Virus record (IMG/VR): IMGVR_UViG_3300028581_000203
Location: 1 to 27,430 of that record
DNA from: a virus
Length of the DNA: 27,430 bases
Reading direction: 5' to 3' (one strand)
Part shown: positions 20,770 to 27,430 of the stretch, piece after piece
Numbering within the stretch: position 1 is the first letter of the stretch
Layout of the letters: the number at the start of each line of letters is the position of its first letter
The notes under the pieces: generated by a model
The model's input: the letters and a program-made list of their open reading frames with translations, nothing else
What the model was told of the DNA's origin: nothing
Database searches by the model: none
Translations under genes and position numbers: made by a program

Positions 20770-21384
20770 TTATCCGATTTCTGCGATCAATTTCTTCATC
20801 CGCTGGCGGTTGGCCTCGAATTCGGCATCCGTCAGAGGGGTGGTTCGGGGCATCGTTTTCATGCGCGGGGCTTCGATTTGCTCCTCGGGGACGGGGTAGC
20901 CGTCGGGAATAATGGGGACACGATGCGGCATCATGTCCCCATTATTTGCATTGCCGTACATCAGGGACGCCTCCTTGCTGCGGAGCTCTTTCTCCGCCCG
21001 GCGGCCGGACTCTTTTTCTTCCCGCTCGGATATGCCGATCATGATCTTCTTCAGGTAATTGTGGCTGTCCAGGCCGTCGGCGAAATTGCGGTGGACGACG
21101 ATGCCCAGCGCCTCGACCATTCCCGCCTGACTGATCCGGTAGGCCCGTTTCTGGAAGCTGAACGATTCGCTGTCGAAGAGGCGCTTCATCTCTTCCAGGA
21201 GGACACGCCACTTTTTGGTTTTGGATTTCAGCGGTTTCAGTCCGAAAAGCTCCGTATATGCGGCGACGAGGTTGCTGTGCTTGCCGAATGTATTCAGCAT
21301 CTTGATGATGGCAAACAGGTCGCTGTCGTGAGTCAGTTCCATATAATCGATCTCCTTGCGGCACCAGGGGCAGTCAAACTTCAT
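20770..21384 (-). CDS. Unknown protein with N-terminal CPWC motif and inserted palindrome (204 aa)
   Basis: The start at 21384 (MKFDCPWCRKEIDYMEL) overlaps the previous stop as ATGA and has GGAGAAG upstream. C5-x2-C8 suggests half of a zinc site; a second CxxC is absent. The middle (LYLVAAYTELFGLKPL-like region, about 45-145) is helical with many charged residues. Residues about 140-152 (NNGDMMPHRVPII) are the direct translation of the palindrome at 20908-20946, so the protein has tolerated a 39-base in-frame insertion. It ends DAEFEANRQRMKKLIAEIG. I do not recognise a family. Position in the early/middle block suggests a regulatory or replication-associated role. Confidence 0.7.
   Translation of the reverse strand: MKFDCPWCRKEIDYMELTHDSDLFAIIKMLNTFGKHSNLVAAYTELFGLKPLKSKTKKWRVLLEEMKRLFDSESFSFQKRAYRISQAGMVEALGIVVHRNFADGLDSHNYLKKIMIGISEREEKESGRRAEKELRSKEASLMYGNANNGDMMPHRVPIIPDGYPVPEEQIEAPRMKTMPRTTPLTDAEFEANRQRMKKLIAEIG
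20908..20946. repeat. Palindromic repeat, GGGGACA family (39 bp, near-perfect)
   Basis: AATAATGGGGACA faces TGTCCCCATTATT exactly, with a CGATGCGGCATCA centre that folds further. It is 39 bases (13 codons), so insertion keeps the frame. The ends AATAAT/ATTATT are also part of the palindrome, and the other copies in the window lack them. The core matches the copy at 17744-17772 read in the opposite orientation. Confidence 0.85.
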
Positions 21385-21584
21385 AGGATCTTCTCCGAGA
21401 TTCTGCCGATAATCTCCCACTGTTTCGGGGAGATCATCATTACGACGCCGTATTGGTGAAACCGCTCAATCAGCTCCTCGATGAATGTCTGCTCCCAGGA
21501 GGTGAGGTCATCCCAGGCTGCATCGATCTCTCGCTCAATACGCTGCATCCAGGCGAACTCTTTGTCCGTCAGGCCGATGCTCAT
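21381..21584 (-). CDS. Small helical protein of unknown function (67 aa)
   Basis: The ATG at 21584 (MSIGLTDKEFAWMQRIEREIDAAWDDLTSWEQTFIEELIERFHQYG) has GGCGGAGGTGAAGCC upstream and overlaps the previous stop (ATGA). It is predicted to be mostly helix with acidic faces; residues 20-50 are amphipathic. The sequence gives no family. The reading frame upstream to 21617 is not supported by a ribosome site. It lies in an uninterrupted chain of overlapping early genes. Confidence 0.72.
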   Translation of the reverse strand: MSIGLTDKEFAWMQRIEREIDAAWDDLTSWEQTFIEELIERFHQYGVVMMISPKQWEIIGRISEKIL

Positions 21585-21748
21585 GGCTTCACCTCCGCCA
21601 GCGCTTTTCGGGCGCACTCCAGCAGGTGCTGCTCTGTATGAGACGGCAACACCAGATCGCCATATGCAGTGATAATTGCGGTTGCTAAATCAACAAGAAA
21701 AGCTTGCTGGTCGCGCGTTAACGCCTTTTCGTATTTCGTGTCGCTCAT
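21581..21748 (-). CDS. Small unknown early protein (55 aa)
   Basis: The start at 21748 (MSDTKYEKALTRDQQAFLVDLATAIITAYGDLVLPSHTEQHLLECARKALAEVKP) has CAAGGAGGAACGC upstream and overlaps the GemA-like stop as ATGA. The protein is a helical unit with LVDLATAIITAYGD as its hydrophobic core. The longer ORF to 21985 is in the shadow of the GemA-like gene. No known function. Confidence 0.7.
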   Translation of the reverse strand: MSDTKYEKALTRDQQAFLVDLATAIITAYGDLVLPSHTEQHLLECARKALAEVKP

Positions 21749-22236
21749 GCGTTCCTCCTTGATTCCATATGCTTGATCGTTGTGATGATCTGGACGGCCT
21801 TCGCGCTGTCCAGAAAGCGCAGGTCGTTTACGCCTGCAACCCTGCCGACGAAGGCGCGCAGCGCGACCTCCATATTGGCGAATCCTTTCGGCGCCCAGTG
21901 CCAGCGCATCAGCTCCCAGTCCGTCTCGATCCGGGCCAACTGGGCGGCGCTGGCCATGCCGGGCCGCCGCCCGAGGGACTTCCACTTTTTCAGCCTGGCC
22001 GTATAGCCGGTGAATTCGTGCGGGCCATGCGTTTTCGCAAAGCCCACGGTCTCCAGGTGGCGCATGACGGCCTCGAAGCCTCCCTGCGTTAGGTTGAGAG
22101 ACGACCGGACGCCGGCGACGTTTTGCAGCATCGCCCGGTAGGTCTCCTCGTCCATCCCCAGCTTGTTTTTGGCCGTGTGGAGCAGGGCCTTCTGACCGTC
22201 TGTTATGCCGCTGTATTTTCGGTTTGTGTATGCCAT
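21745..22236 (-). CDS. gemA: GemA-like protein (Mu gp16, DUF1018, 163 aa)
   Basis: YSGITDGQKALLHTAKNKLGMDEETYRAMLQNVAGVRSSLNLTQGGFEAVMRHLETVGF carries the DUF1018/GemA pattern (IH.AK..LG.DD.TYR..L....GV.S...LT...F..V...L...GF). GemA in Mu alters host gene expression and DNA topology during early infection. The C-terminal half includes ARIETDWELMRWHWAPKGFANMEVALRAFVGRVAGVNDLRFLDSAKAVQIITTIKHM, also typical of the family. AGGAGGCGG precedes the ATG. It sits in the early block just as in Mu. Confidence 0.9.
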   Translation of the reverse strand: MAYTNRKYSGITDGQKALLHTAKNKLGMDEETYRAMLQNVAGVRSSLNLTQGGFEAVMRHLETVGFAKTHGPHEFTGYTARLKKWKSLGRRPGMASAAQLARIETDWELMRWHWAPKGFANMEVALRAFVGRVAGVNDLRFLDSAKAVQIITTIKHMESRRNA

Positions 22237-22249
22237 GACCGTCCGCCTC

Positions 22250-22897
22250 CTATGCAGCGATCTCGCTCAAAAGCTTCTGAAATTCCGCCGTCTTTGCCTT
22301 CAGCATGGCAACCTTCTCGCGCGGGACGAAGATGTCGCCGTATTTCTCCTGCAACGTCCGGAGCTCGGCGGCGTAGGCCACCGGATCGGAGGAGAACCGG
22401 TCCAGCAGTTTCGTGGCGAGCTGAAACCAGGCCGGGGTGGGATCCTCCTCCGGCAGGAACCTCATGTGCTCGACGGCCGCCTGCGTCTCCGGATTGTCAA
22501 AGCCCAACGTGTACTGATACATTATGTCCACGTATGCCGCCTTGCTGCCGCGGGAAGCCTTGACCAGGCCCGTCATCGAGCGCTTGTGGAAGGTCGTCTT
22601 GAAACGTTCCGTCTCCGCCGTCACGCCGGGGTTATAATATCCGCCGCCCGGCCCCGCCTCACACATGATCGGCTCGGAATGGGTCATAATCAGATGGTTA
22701 ATGAGCGCGCGAAGATTTCGCTTTTCCACCTCTCCGCCGTCACGAAAGAGGTGATCGGCCAGATCGGCGGCAGAGATTGCCGCTGTTTTTCCGCATCCGC
22801 GTTTTAACAGGACACTGATGCACGCCAACTCCAGGGCGGTCAATTCCGCCTGGTGCGTTCCGGTTTTCTTGTTGATGCCGAGCTCCGAGTATGTCAT
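22250..22897 (-). CDS. Winged-helix-like early protein of unknown function (215 aa)
   Basis: I chose the ATG at 22897 (MTYSELGINKKTGTHQAELTALELACISVLLKRG) with AAAAGGAGGGCAAA upstream; the longer in-frame start at 22921 overlaps the preceding small gene. Residues 10-95 (ISAADLADHLF...EKRNLRALINHLIMTHSEPIMCEAGPGGGYY) look like a winged helix with a wing-type GGG-YY turn, similar in style to phage initiation or regulatory proteins. The C-terminal half is helical (QEKYGDIFVPREKVAMLKAKTAEFQKLLSEIAA). Binding to DNA is inferred from the fold, not shown. Confidence 0.65.
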   Translation of the reverse strand: MTYSELGINKKTGTHQAELTALELACISVLLKRGCGKTAAISAADLADHLFRDGGEVEKRNLRALINHLIMTHSEPIMCEAGPGGGYYNPGVTAETERFKTTFHKRSMTGLVKASRGSKAAYVDIMYQYTLGFDNPETQAAVEHMRFLPEEDPTPAWFQLATKLLDRFSSDPVAYAAELRTLQEKYGDIFVPREKVAMLKAKTAEFQKLLSEIAA

Positions 22898-22910
22898 TTT
22901 GCCCTCCTTT

Positions 22911-23066
22911 TTAACGTACAAGCGTCCGAAAACAGGCGATTCCGAAATAGAGCGCCGCGAAGACGATCACCGGCCAAATCACCCACCTCTCCAGGGACTT
23001 CATGCCGACCTCAAGCTGCTCTTCCCAGGGACCTTCGAGGATGTACCGTTCAAGTCTCTTTTTCAT
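22911..23066 (-). CDS. Small membrane protein (51 aa)
   Basis: ATG at 23066 with AAGGAGGTTTGGCGGCC upstream opens a short frame ending with TAA at 22911. The product is Lys/Arg/Glu-rich at the N-terminus (MKKRLERYILEG), then contains one transmembrane helix (about residues 29-46, VIWPVIVFAALYFGIACF) and an RTLVR end. Gene order and ribosome site support it although it is short. The stop lies 13 bases before the next gene's ATG. A topology with cytoplasmic N-terminus is likely. Function unknown. Confidence 0.68.
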   Translation of the reverse strand: MKKRLERYILEGPWEEQLEVGMKSLERWVIWPVIVFAALYFGIACFRTLVR

Positions 23067-23096
23067 GGCCGCCAAACCTCCTTGATTCGCGTTTTG

Positions 23097-23747
23097 TCAC
23101 CGATTACCTTTTATTTTTCCGCATTCGCCCACCAACTCGCCCAAGCGGGATGCAAGGGTTTTCAGGTTGGAAAGGGTCTCTTCATCCAGCTTTTCGACGG
23201 CGAAGAACCGCGCGGCGATCTCCCGGATCTCGTTCATGCAGGCGTCCAGATCTCGCGTTTTGCTCTGCGCCCTCATCACCGGCCAGTCGTCGCTTGTCAG
23301 ATAGGCGTCTTCGCCGAGGTAGAGTGGCGCGTAGGACGTGACGGCCACCTGCGCCCGGCCCTCCTGGCGCACCACGCCCTTTTCCAGCAGCCAGGCTACG
23401 TATTTTTGGGCCATGTAGAGCGAGCACCCGGCCAGCTCGGCGATCCGGCGGGCGGTGAACGGGTTGCCGTTTTTCGAGCGCATCCACATGATCCGCTGCA
23501 TGACCCGCTGGGTTTTGCAGTAGGCGCTCTCGGGGCGGTCGGCCAGGTAGATGTAGCAGCCCCGCTCGGCACGCTCGCACTGTTTCGCCCTCATCAGGTC
23601 GCAGATGGCGCGGTGGACGCGGTTGTAGCCCTCCTCGCCGGAGAGGCCGATCCGGTCGCGGATCTCGGGGACGCGCAGCGGAGCAGATGCTGTTTTCAGG
23701 ACACCACGCACCTTGCCTTGTGTGCTGAGAGGGTTGGCCGTTTTCAT
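23097..23747 (-). CDS. Double winged-helix DNA-binding protein (216 aa)
   Basis: Two similar helix-turn-helix blocks can be seen. The first, residues about 9-66, has KVRGVLKTASAPLRVPEIRDRIGLSGEEGYNRVHRAICDLMRAKQCERAERG; the second, about 82-135, has VMQRIMWMRSKNGNPFTARRIAELAGCSLYMAQKYVAWLLEKGVVRQEG. Each has a winged-helix pattern of two helices, a recognition helix and a polar wing. A C-terminal helical tail (LDACMNEIREIAARFFAVEKLDEETLSNLKTLASRLGELVGECG) follows. It overlaps the MuB-like stop by ATGA, so it belongs to the transposition operon. A role in replication or early regulation is plausible but not established. Confidence 0.72.
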   Translation of the reverse strand: MKTANPLSTQGKVRGVLKTASAPLRVPEIRDRIGLSGEEGYNRVHRAICDLMRAKQCERAERGCYIYLADRPESAYCKTQRVMQRIMWMRSKNGNPFTARRIAELAGCSLYMAQKYVAWLLEKGVVRQEGRAQVAVTSYAPLYLGEDAYLTSDDWPVMRAQSKTRDLDACMNEIREIAARFFAVEKLDEETLSNLKTLASRLGELVGECGKIKGNR

Positions 23748-24520
23748 GATGGCGTCTTCCCCAGTATCCGGATCGATTTCGGATCTTTGATCCCGTACAT
23801 CCGTTTGGTCAGGTTCTCTGCCCGGTTGACGGCGGCGTCGATCATCTTGGGGGCGATCGCGCTCGTCGCATTCGTCCGGCAGGCCTCCTCCAGCGTCAGC
23901 AGGTAGCCGACCAGGTAACGGAAATCTCCCTCGATGTAGCGGCCAAGCAGATCCGCCGCCTCATGGGTGATGGAGAGTCCCGTCCACTCCTTTGTGATCA
24001 TGATAATCTCCGGCGTGGATACCGGCTGAAACTCCACGATCGCCGCCGGCAGGATCCGGCTGAAAAACTGGCCGTGCTTCTGGAGCTTGCCGTGGATCGC
24101 CTCCATCCCGATCAAGATGATCGGAACCTTCGTCATATCGTGGATGTCGCGGATGATGTTCAGCATCCGGCTGCCGCCGTTGAAAAGATAGTCCGCCTCG
24201 TCGATGAAGAGGGGTCGCCCCCAGCGCCTGAAGCCGGCAATGACCTGGTCACAGAGGCGGTCCAGGCGATAGAGCGCGTCGCCGATCTTCGCGATGCTGC
24301 CCGTTTCTTCCAGCAATCGCCGGGCGTTCCAGGTTTCCAGCATCCGGATGTAGAAGGTCTCGCTCTGGCCGTAATAGGCCTCCACCACCTCGGTTTTCCC
24401 ATAGCCCCACTTGCCGTAGATCAGCCCCAGACCGGGGAGCGATGGGTCGCGATTCACCAGGGCCTCGACGGCGGCCGCCACCTTGTTGAAATTGTCCGTG
24501 CGGATAAAACTTTTATTCAT
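23744..24520 (-). CDS. B: DNA transposition protein, AAA+ ATPase (MuB-like, 258 aa)
   Basis: This is the ATP-dependent target-DNA-binding partner of the transposase, which selects sites and activates strand transfer. The Walker A motif is GKWGYGKT (residues 36-43) and Walker B is PLFIDEADYLF (103-113), followed by IIRDIHDMTKVPIILIGMEAIHGKL. Mu B is 312 aa, so this is on the short side and seems to lack the N-terminal helix-turn-helix of Mu B. I chose the ATG at 24520 (MNKSFIRTDNFNKV) because GGGAGGAACC precedes it; the frame open to 24565 only has a TTG. It overlaps the next gene by 4 bases. Confidence 0.92.
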   Translation of the reverse strand: MNKSFIRTDNFNKVAAAVEALVNRDPSLPGLGLIYGKWGYGKTEVVEAYYGQSETFYIRMLETWNARRLLEETGSIAKIGDALYRLDRLCDQVIAGFRRWGRPLFIDEADYLFNGGSRMLNIIRDIHDMTKVPIILIGMEAIHGKLQKHGQFFSRILPAAIVEFQPVSTPEIIMITKEWTGLSITHEAADLLGRYIEGDFRYLVGYLLTLEEACRTNATSAIAPKMIDAAVNRAENLTKRMYGIKDPKSIRILGKTPS

Positions 24521-24533
24521 TGGTTCCTCCCTT

Positions 24534-24575
24534 TCAGAATAGGTTTCGCTCCCGTAATTGATCAATATTAATCAT
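24534..24575 (-). CDS. Possible 13-codon coupling mini-ORF between transposase and MuB-like gene
   Basis: ATGATTAATATTGAT overlaps the transposase TGA (ATGA) and reads MINIDQLRERNLF then TGA, ending 13 bases before the MuB-like ATG. It would keep ribosomes moving from the transposase to B, as do other ATGA overlaps in this operon. It could equally be chance; no ribosome site supports it. Confidence 0.25.
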   Translation of the reverse strand: MINIDQLRERNLF

Positions 24576-26989
24576 CTATTCTCTCCCTTCGATACAAGGT
24601 ACTGCATATATTTAAATTGCTCCTCGTATAGCTGTTGCGAATCCCTATATTCCTGAGATTTTTCAAACTCTCCCCGCGCTAACTGCTGCTCCGGCGTCAG
24701 ATCCCAACCTCCGGCCAACTTGGGGAGGATTTGTCCCTTGTACCGGTCCGCCCGGCGGATAAACATGAGCTCATCATAGGGGCAAGCCTCCTCCCCAGGG
24801 GCCGTCTGTGCGCCCTCGCTGGCGGGCGAGGCTTCGCCCTCGTTTTCCGTCATGTCCGTTGCGGGCTGATACTCCGGCATGGCCACCCCGTCCCCCTGCG
24901 TGATCGCCAAGAGCGCCGCCGCCTCGTTTGCCTCTTCCTGCACGGCCGGGTGATCCTGGATCATCTTGATCGTTCCAACGGAAGACCGTTTCTGATAAGC
25001 GCCCAGCTTCAGTTTATCGACCATCACCGGATCGTTCGGCGTGACGAAGGAGGCCCGGTTCAGCAGGCGGGCGTTGCATTGCCAGACGCCATCCTTGTAA
25101 ACCCGGACGGTTTTGTAATCGTAATCGAAAAAGATGGTTGCCCATGTACCGATCAGAATATTCAGGATATTCCCGCCCTGGAGGTTCACGGGCACGGCAA
25201 GTTCAAACTGTTTTCCGTTTAAGTTGAAGCCCCAGTTGTGGATTTTCACCGATTCCTTTTTCAGGAGGGCAAAGTCCAGGAGCTGCGGTTCGCAGGTTTG
25301 CGGCGTGGGCATGAGCGAGGCGAAGACCTCGTCGGGCGTCCGACCGTCCATCCCGTGGCCGCGGTGGGGCGTCTTGTGGTATTTGTTCACGACCCAGCCG
25401 TAGAACCGGTCGCAGAATTCCTCGATGGTGAGGATCATCTGGCCGCTTTTCAGCTCGAAGGTCAGCTTTTCGGGCCGATGTTCATGACCCGATCCGCACC
25501 AACCCGGCAGGTCACGCGAGAAGGATTGCACGAGGGTGCGGTGGAAGCGTTCGATCGGCTTCGCCCAGGGATGGTAGGCCGTGGCGTAGCGCTGGCCGAT
25601 TCCCAGCCTTGCATAGACACCGCCCACGCGCACGCCCTTGATTTCAATGAACTTGTCGCCGTGCTTCTTTACCCAGGCGTTTTGTTCCGGATCAAACTCC
25701 AGGTCGATGTAGTAGGGGTCGATCCCCAGGGCGGCGAACCGCTCGATGATGTCCGGATAATCGATCTTGCCGATGACGATCTCCTCGCCGTTTAAATATT
25801 TCGCCCGGTAATCCTTGCCGTTGTCGATGTAGACGGAAGAGGGGATGCCGCACTGGAGATAAGCCGGGTCGTCTTTGGGGCTGATGGCGTGGGCCAGCGC
25901 CATTGCAATCGTCCGGGAGTTCGGCGCGAAGGAGATGCACCAGCCCATGAGCGACCGGCTCCGCATGTCCAGCCAGGAGGTCAGCCAGGGGCGCTTGTAT
26001 TGCCAGCCGCCCTTGCCGTCCGGCAGTTTCACGAAGACATCAAAGATATGATGATCGCCGCACCACATGAAATTGGGCGGGATCTCTTCGTAATTGCGGA
26101 GAATCTTGTTGATATGGTCGGCGTCAAAGCGCTTCTGGCCTTCCCTGGCCAGGGTGGTGGTGGCCGGATCGAGGCGCTTGAGGTAATTGCAGAGGGATGC
26201 GTAGGTGCCGACCTGCCAATTCTTCCCCGCGGCATAGGCGATGGTCTGCTCATAGGTGTCCCGCATGTTGCGCATCTGGCCCGTTGTATGGAGGGAAAAG
26301 GCGTAGATCACGGCGTTTTTGTCGAAGGCGCGGACCTTGTCTTTGTTTCTTCCCCACTTCGGCGTCAGCGCCGCGATCTGGGCCATGATGGTGTCTTCGC
26401 CCTTCTTTTGGGCGGCCTTCATCGCCTTGTCGGCGCGTCCCAGCAAACGATAGAGCGACCGGTAGTGAAAGCCGACGCTTGCGGCATAGGCCGTGAGCGC
26501 GGGCGTGATCTTGTTTTTGGGCGTCGTGGCCTGGATGTCCCGAACCTTGTTGATGATTGACAGGATGTCATAGCTCTTGTCGCGGCTGGATTCGGGCAGG
26601 GATTGCCAGGCTGCGACCGGCGTCATGGCCGTAAGGTCGCTGCCGCCGCCGTTGGGGTTGATAATCTCCTGCAGGTCAACGATCTTGCTTTGCTTTTTTA
26701 GCGCCGGGGGCAGTGCCGCGGGGACCGGAACGGGGAGGTTTTCGGGGTTGGTCACTGTGCTATTAGTATTATATGTGTGTTCCTCGCGGTGTTTTTCGAG
26801 CCAGAGGCTCTGAATCTTGCCTGGGAGGGCATGGAGAATATATTTTTTAATCACGCCACCATTCCCACGCTCTTCAATGAAAGCCCAAGATTCCGTTGCC
26901 GCGCGTTTCCTGATCGCCTGCTTAGATATGTTCGTTAGTTCGGATAAGTCTTTGGCTGTCAATAGTGCTGTTTGTCCGCTCTCATGCAT
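24572..26989 (-). CDS. A: Phage transposase, DDE recombinase (MuA-like, 805 aa)
   Basis: The enzyme cuts phage ends and joins them to target DNA for integration and replicative transposition. The N-terminal helix-turn-helix is residues 1-67 (TAKDLSELTNISKQAIRKRAATESWAFIEERGNGG). The catalytic core has MWCGDHHIFDVFV (D312), SVYIDNGKDYRAKY (D389) and AKPIERFHR (E480), which align by eye with Mu A D269, D336 and E392. A Mu transposase C-terminal domain follows from about residue 560 (KESVKIHNWGFNLNGKQFELAVPVNLQGGNILNILIGTWATIFFDYDYKTVRVYKDG). At 805 aa it is about 140 aa longer than Mu A (663 aa). It begins 12 bases after an upstream unknown gene. The extra length is mainly between about 70-150 and at the acidic C-terminus (700-805). 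Confidence 0.95.
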   Translation of the reverse strand: MHESGQTALLTAKDLSELTNISKQAIRKRAATESWAFIEERGNGGVIKKYILHALPGKIQSLWLEKHREEHTYNTNSTVTNPENLPVPVPAALPPALKKQSKIVDLQEIINPNGGGSDLTAMTPVAAWQSLPESSRDKSYDILSIINKVRDIQATTPKNKITPALTAYAASVGFHYRSLYRLLGRADKAMKAAQKKGEDTIMAQIAALTPKWGRNKDKVRAFDKNAVIYAFSLHTTGQMRNMRDTYEQTIAYAAGKNWQVGTYASLCNYLKRLDPATTTLAREGQKRFDADHINKILRNYEEIPPNFMWCGDHHIFDVFVKLPDGKGGWQYKRPWLTSWLDMRSRSLMGWCISFAPNSRTIAMALAHAISPKDDPAYLQCGIPSSVYIDNGKDYRAKYLNGEEIVIGKIDYPDIIERFAALGIDPYYIDLEFDPEQNAWVKKHGDKFIEIKGVRVGGVYARLGIGQRYATAYHPWAKPIERFHRTLVQSFSRDLPGWCGSGHEHRPEKLTFELKSGQMILTIEEFCDRFYGWVVNKYHKTPHRGHGMDGRTPDEVFASLMPTPQTCEPQLLDFALLKKESVKIHNWGFNLNGKQFELAVPVNLQGGNILNILIGTWATIFFDYDYKTVRVYKDGVWQCNARLLNRASFVTPNDPVMVDKLKLGAYQKRSSVGTIKMIQDHPAVQEEANEAAALLAITQGDGVAMPEYQPATDMTENEGEASPASEGAQTAPGEEACPYDELMFIRRADRYKGQILPKLAGGWDLTPEQQLARGEFEKSQEYRDSQQLYEEQFKYMQYLVSKGENR

Positions 26990-27001
26990 TGCGAAGCCCC
27001 T

Positions 27002-27361
27002 CTATGACTGCGTGTTTTCTGCCCACTCGTGCCACGTGACGAAAATCTTTGAGCAAATCGCGGCGATGGGAACATGGATCGTTTCCAGATCTTCCCCCGC
27101 CCACATCCGGAGCGGATAACCCTCGATGCTGCCGTTGACGACCCGTCCTTTTGTGGACATCATGAGACAATCCGGGCGACCCTCCCGGTCGGTCCCGCAG
27201 TGCTCCCAGATCGCATCGGGGATGGCATCGGGATTCACGTCGAAGGAGAGCTGGACGCCGCCGCGGCAACTGTGCCCGGCATATTTTTTAATAATCCTCT
27301 CGGCGTTTTCTTCGGTAAGCTTCCTGATAACGCCTTCCATCGCCCTCTTTTCTCTTTTCAT
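27002..27361 (-). CDS. Unknown early protein (119 aa)
   Basis: MKREKRAMEGVIRKLTEENAERIIKKYAGHSCRGGVQLSFDVNPDAIPDAIWEHCGTDREGRPDCLMMSTKGRVVNGSIEGYPLRMWAGEDLETIHVPIAAICSKIFVTWHEWAENTQS gives no family that I recognise. It has a helical basic N-terminus and a beta-rich middle part. Met1 at 27361 has ACGGAGGGATAGG upstream. It lies just before the transposase gene, at about the place of Ner or other early accessory proteins in Mu relatives. It has no helix-turn-helix that I can see. Confidence 0.7.
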   Translation of the reverse strand: MKREKRAMEGVIRKLTEENAERIIKKYAGHSCRGGVQLSFDVNPDAIPDAIWEHCGTDREGRPDCLMMSTKGRVVNGSIEGYPLRMWAGEDLETIHVPIAAICSKIFVTWHEWAENTQS

Positions 27362-27364
27362 GGC

Positions 27365-27430
27365 CTATCCCTCCGTGTTGCTCTCCATGACTCCGAGGAG
27401 AGTCGTTTTTTCGCCTTCCGCTTCTTGATC
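27365..27430 (-). CDS. C-terminal fragment of an upstream gene (cut by the window end)
   Basis: The minus strand reads DQEAEGEKTTLLGVMESNTEG then TAG at 27365-27367, just before the ribosome site of the next gene. A second frame in the same region is also open to a TGA at 27358-27360 overlapping the next ATG. I cannot decide between the two. Confidence 0.35.
   Translation of the reverse strand, partial: DQEAEGEKTTLLGVMESNTEG

Noticed and set aside
21749-21985. Longer 134-aa frame covering the 55-aa gene
   Set aside because: The extra part is antiparallel-free shadow inside the GemA-like gene in another frame; the ATG at 21748 has CAAGGAGGAACGC.
22898-22921. Upstream in-frame start at 22921 of the winged-helix-like gene
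   Set aside because: It overlaps the small membrane gene and lacks a ribosome site; the ATG at 22897 has AAAAGGAGGGCAAA.
24521-24565. Longer MuB start at 24565
   Set aside because: That codon is TTG without a ribosome site; the ATG at 24520 has GGGAGGAACC.
1-27430. CRISPR array or diversity-generating retroelement
   Set aside because: No regularly spaced identical repeats and no reverse transcriptase or variable/template repeat pair were seen.
1-27430. tRNA or rRNA genes
   Set aside because: No cloverleaf-like or rRNA-like conserved segments noticed on either strand.
1-27430. Phage ends, attachment sites or full IS elements
   Set aside because: Neither left nor right end of the phage, nor any IS transposase other than the MuA-like protein, lies in the window.

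Overview
The window holds about 27.4 kb of a transposable (Mu-like) bacteriophage or prophage. Every gene I can support is on the minus strand, so the functional order runs from high to low coordinates. Genes are packed with ATGA or TGATG stop/start overlaps and good Shine-Dalgarno sites. Neither phage end is visible: the repressor/ner region should lie beyond 27430 and the distal tail, host-recognition and right-end genes before position 1. The sequence does not name the host. The GC-rich codon use and several families of short dispersed palindromes (a GGGGACA...TGTCCCC type and a TTCGACAGGCTCA type) suggest an environmental Gram-negative bacterium, perhaps Desulfobacterota; this is a weak inference.

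Early/replication block (27430 to about 21380): a fragment, a 119-aa unknown, a MuA-type DDE transposase, a MuB-type AAA+ ATPase, a double winged-helix protein, a 51-aa membrane protein, a winged-helix-like protein, GemA/gp16 and small unknowns. Middle/regulatory block (21384 to 19592): a CxxC-bearing protein, a small exported or membrane protein, a two-repeat Myb/SANT-like plus zinc-ribbon protein at the position of Mu's Mor/C activators, and an AT-rich small zinc-finger (Com-like) gene. At 19474-19617 there is a sigma70-like promoter, a run of hairpins and a strong intrinsic terminator. This separates the middle block from the late genes and is a good candidate for a small RNA or an antitermination leader.

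Late block: small protein, SleB-type cell-wall hydrolase, two holin candidates, TraR/DksA-like protein, DUF2730-like, gp26-like and gp27-like (small terminase) proteins, large terminase (gp28), portal (gp29), MuF (gp30) with a probable nuclease-like C-terminal domain, gpG morphogenesis factor, protease I with nested scaffold Z, decoration protein, HK97-type capsid and head-completion proteins gp36 and gp37. The tail genes are of long non-contractile (siphovirus) type: large tail-tube protein, a chaperone pair expressed by an apparent -1 frameshift (CCCTTTG at 5474-5480), a 1290-aa tape measure and distal tail proteins. No sheath gene is present between gp37 and the tape measure, so this is a transposable siphovirus rather than a Mu-type myovirus.

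The observations most worth following are the late-junction RNA (19474-19590), the structured 125-bp non-coding element between gpG and MuF (12200-12325), the frameshift cassette (5193-5950) and the palindromic mini-repeats that have inserted in frame into phage genes.
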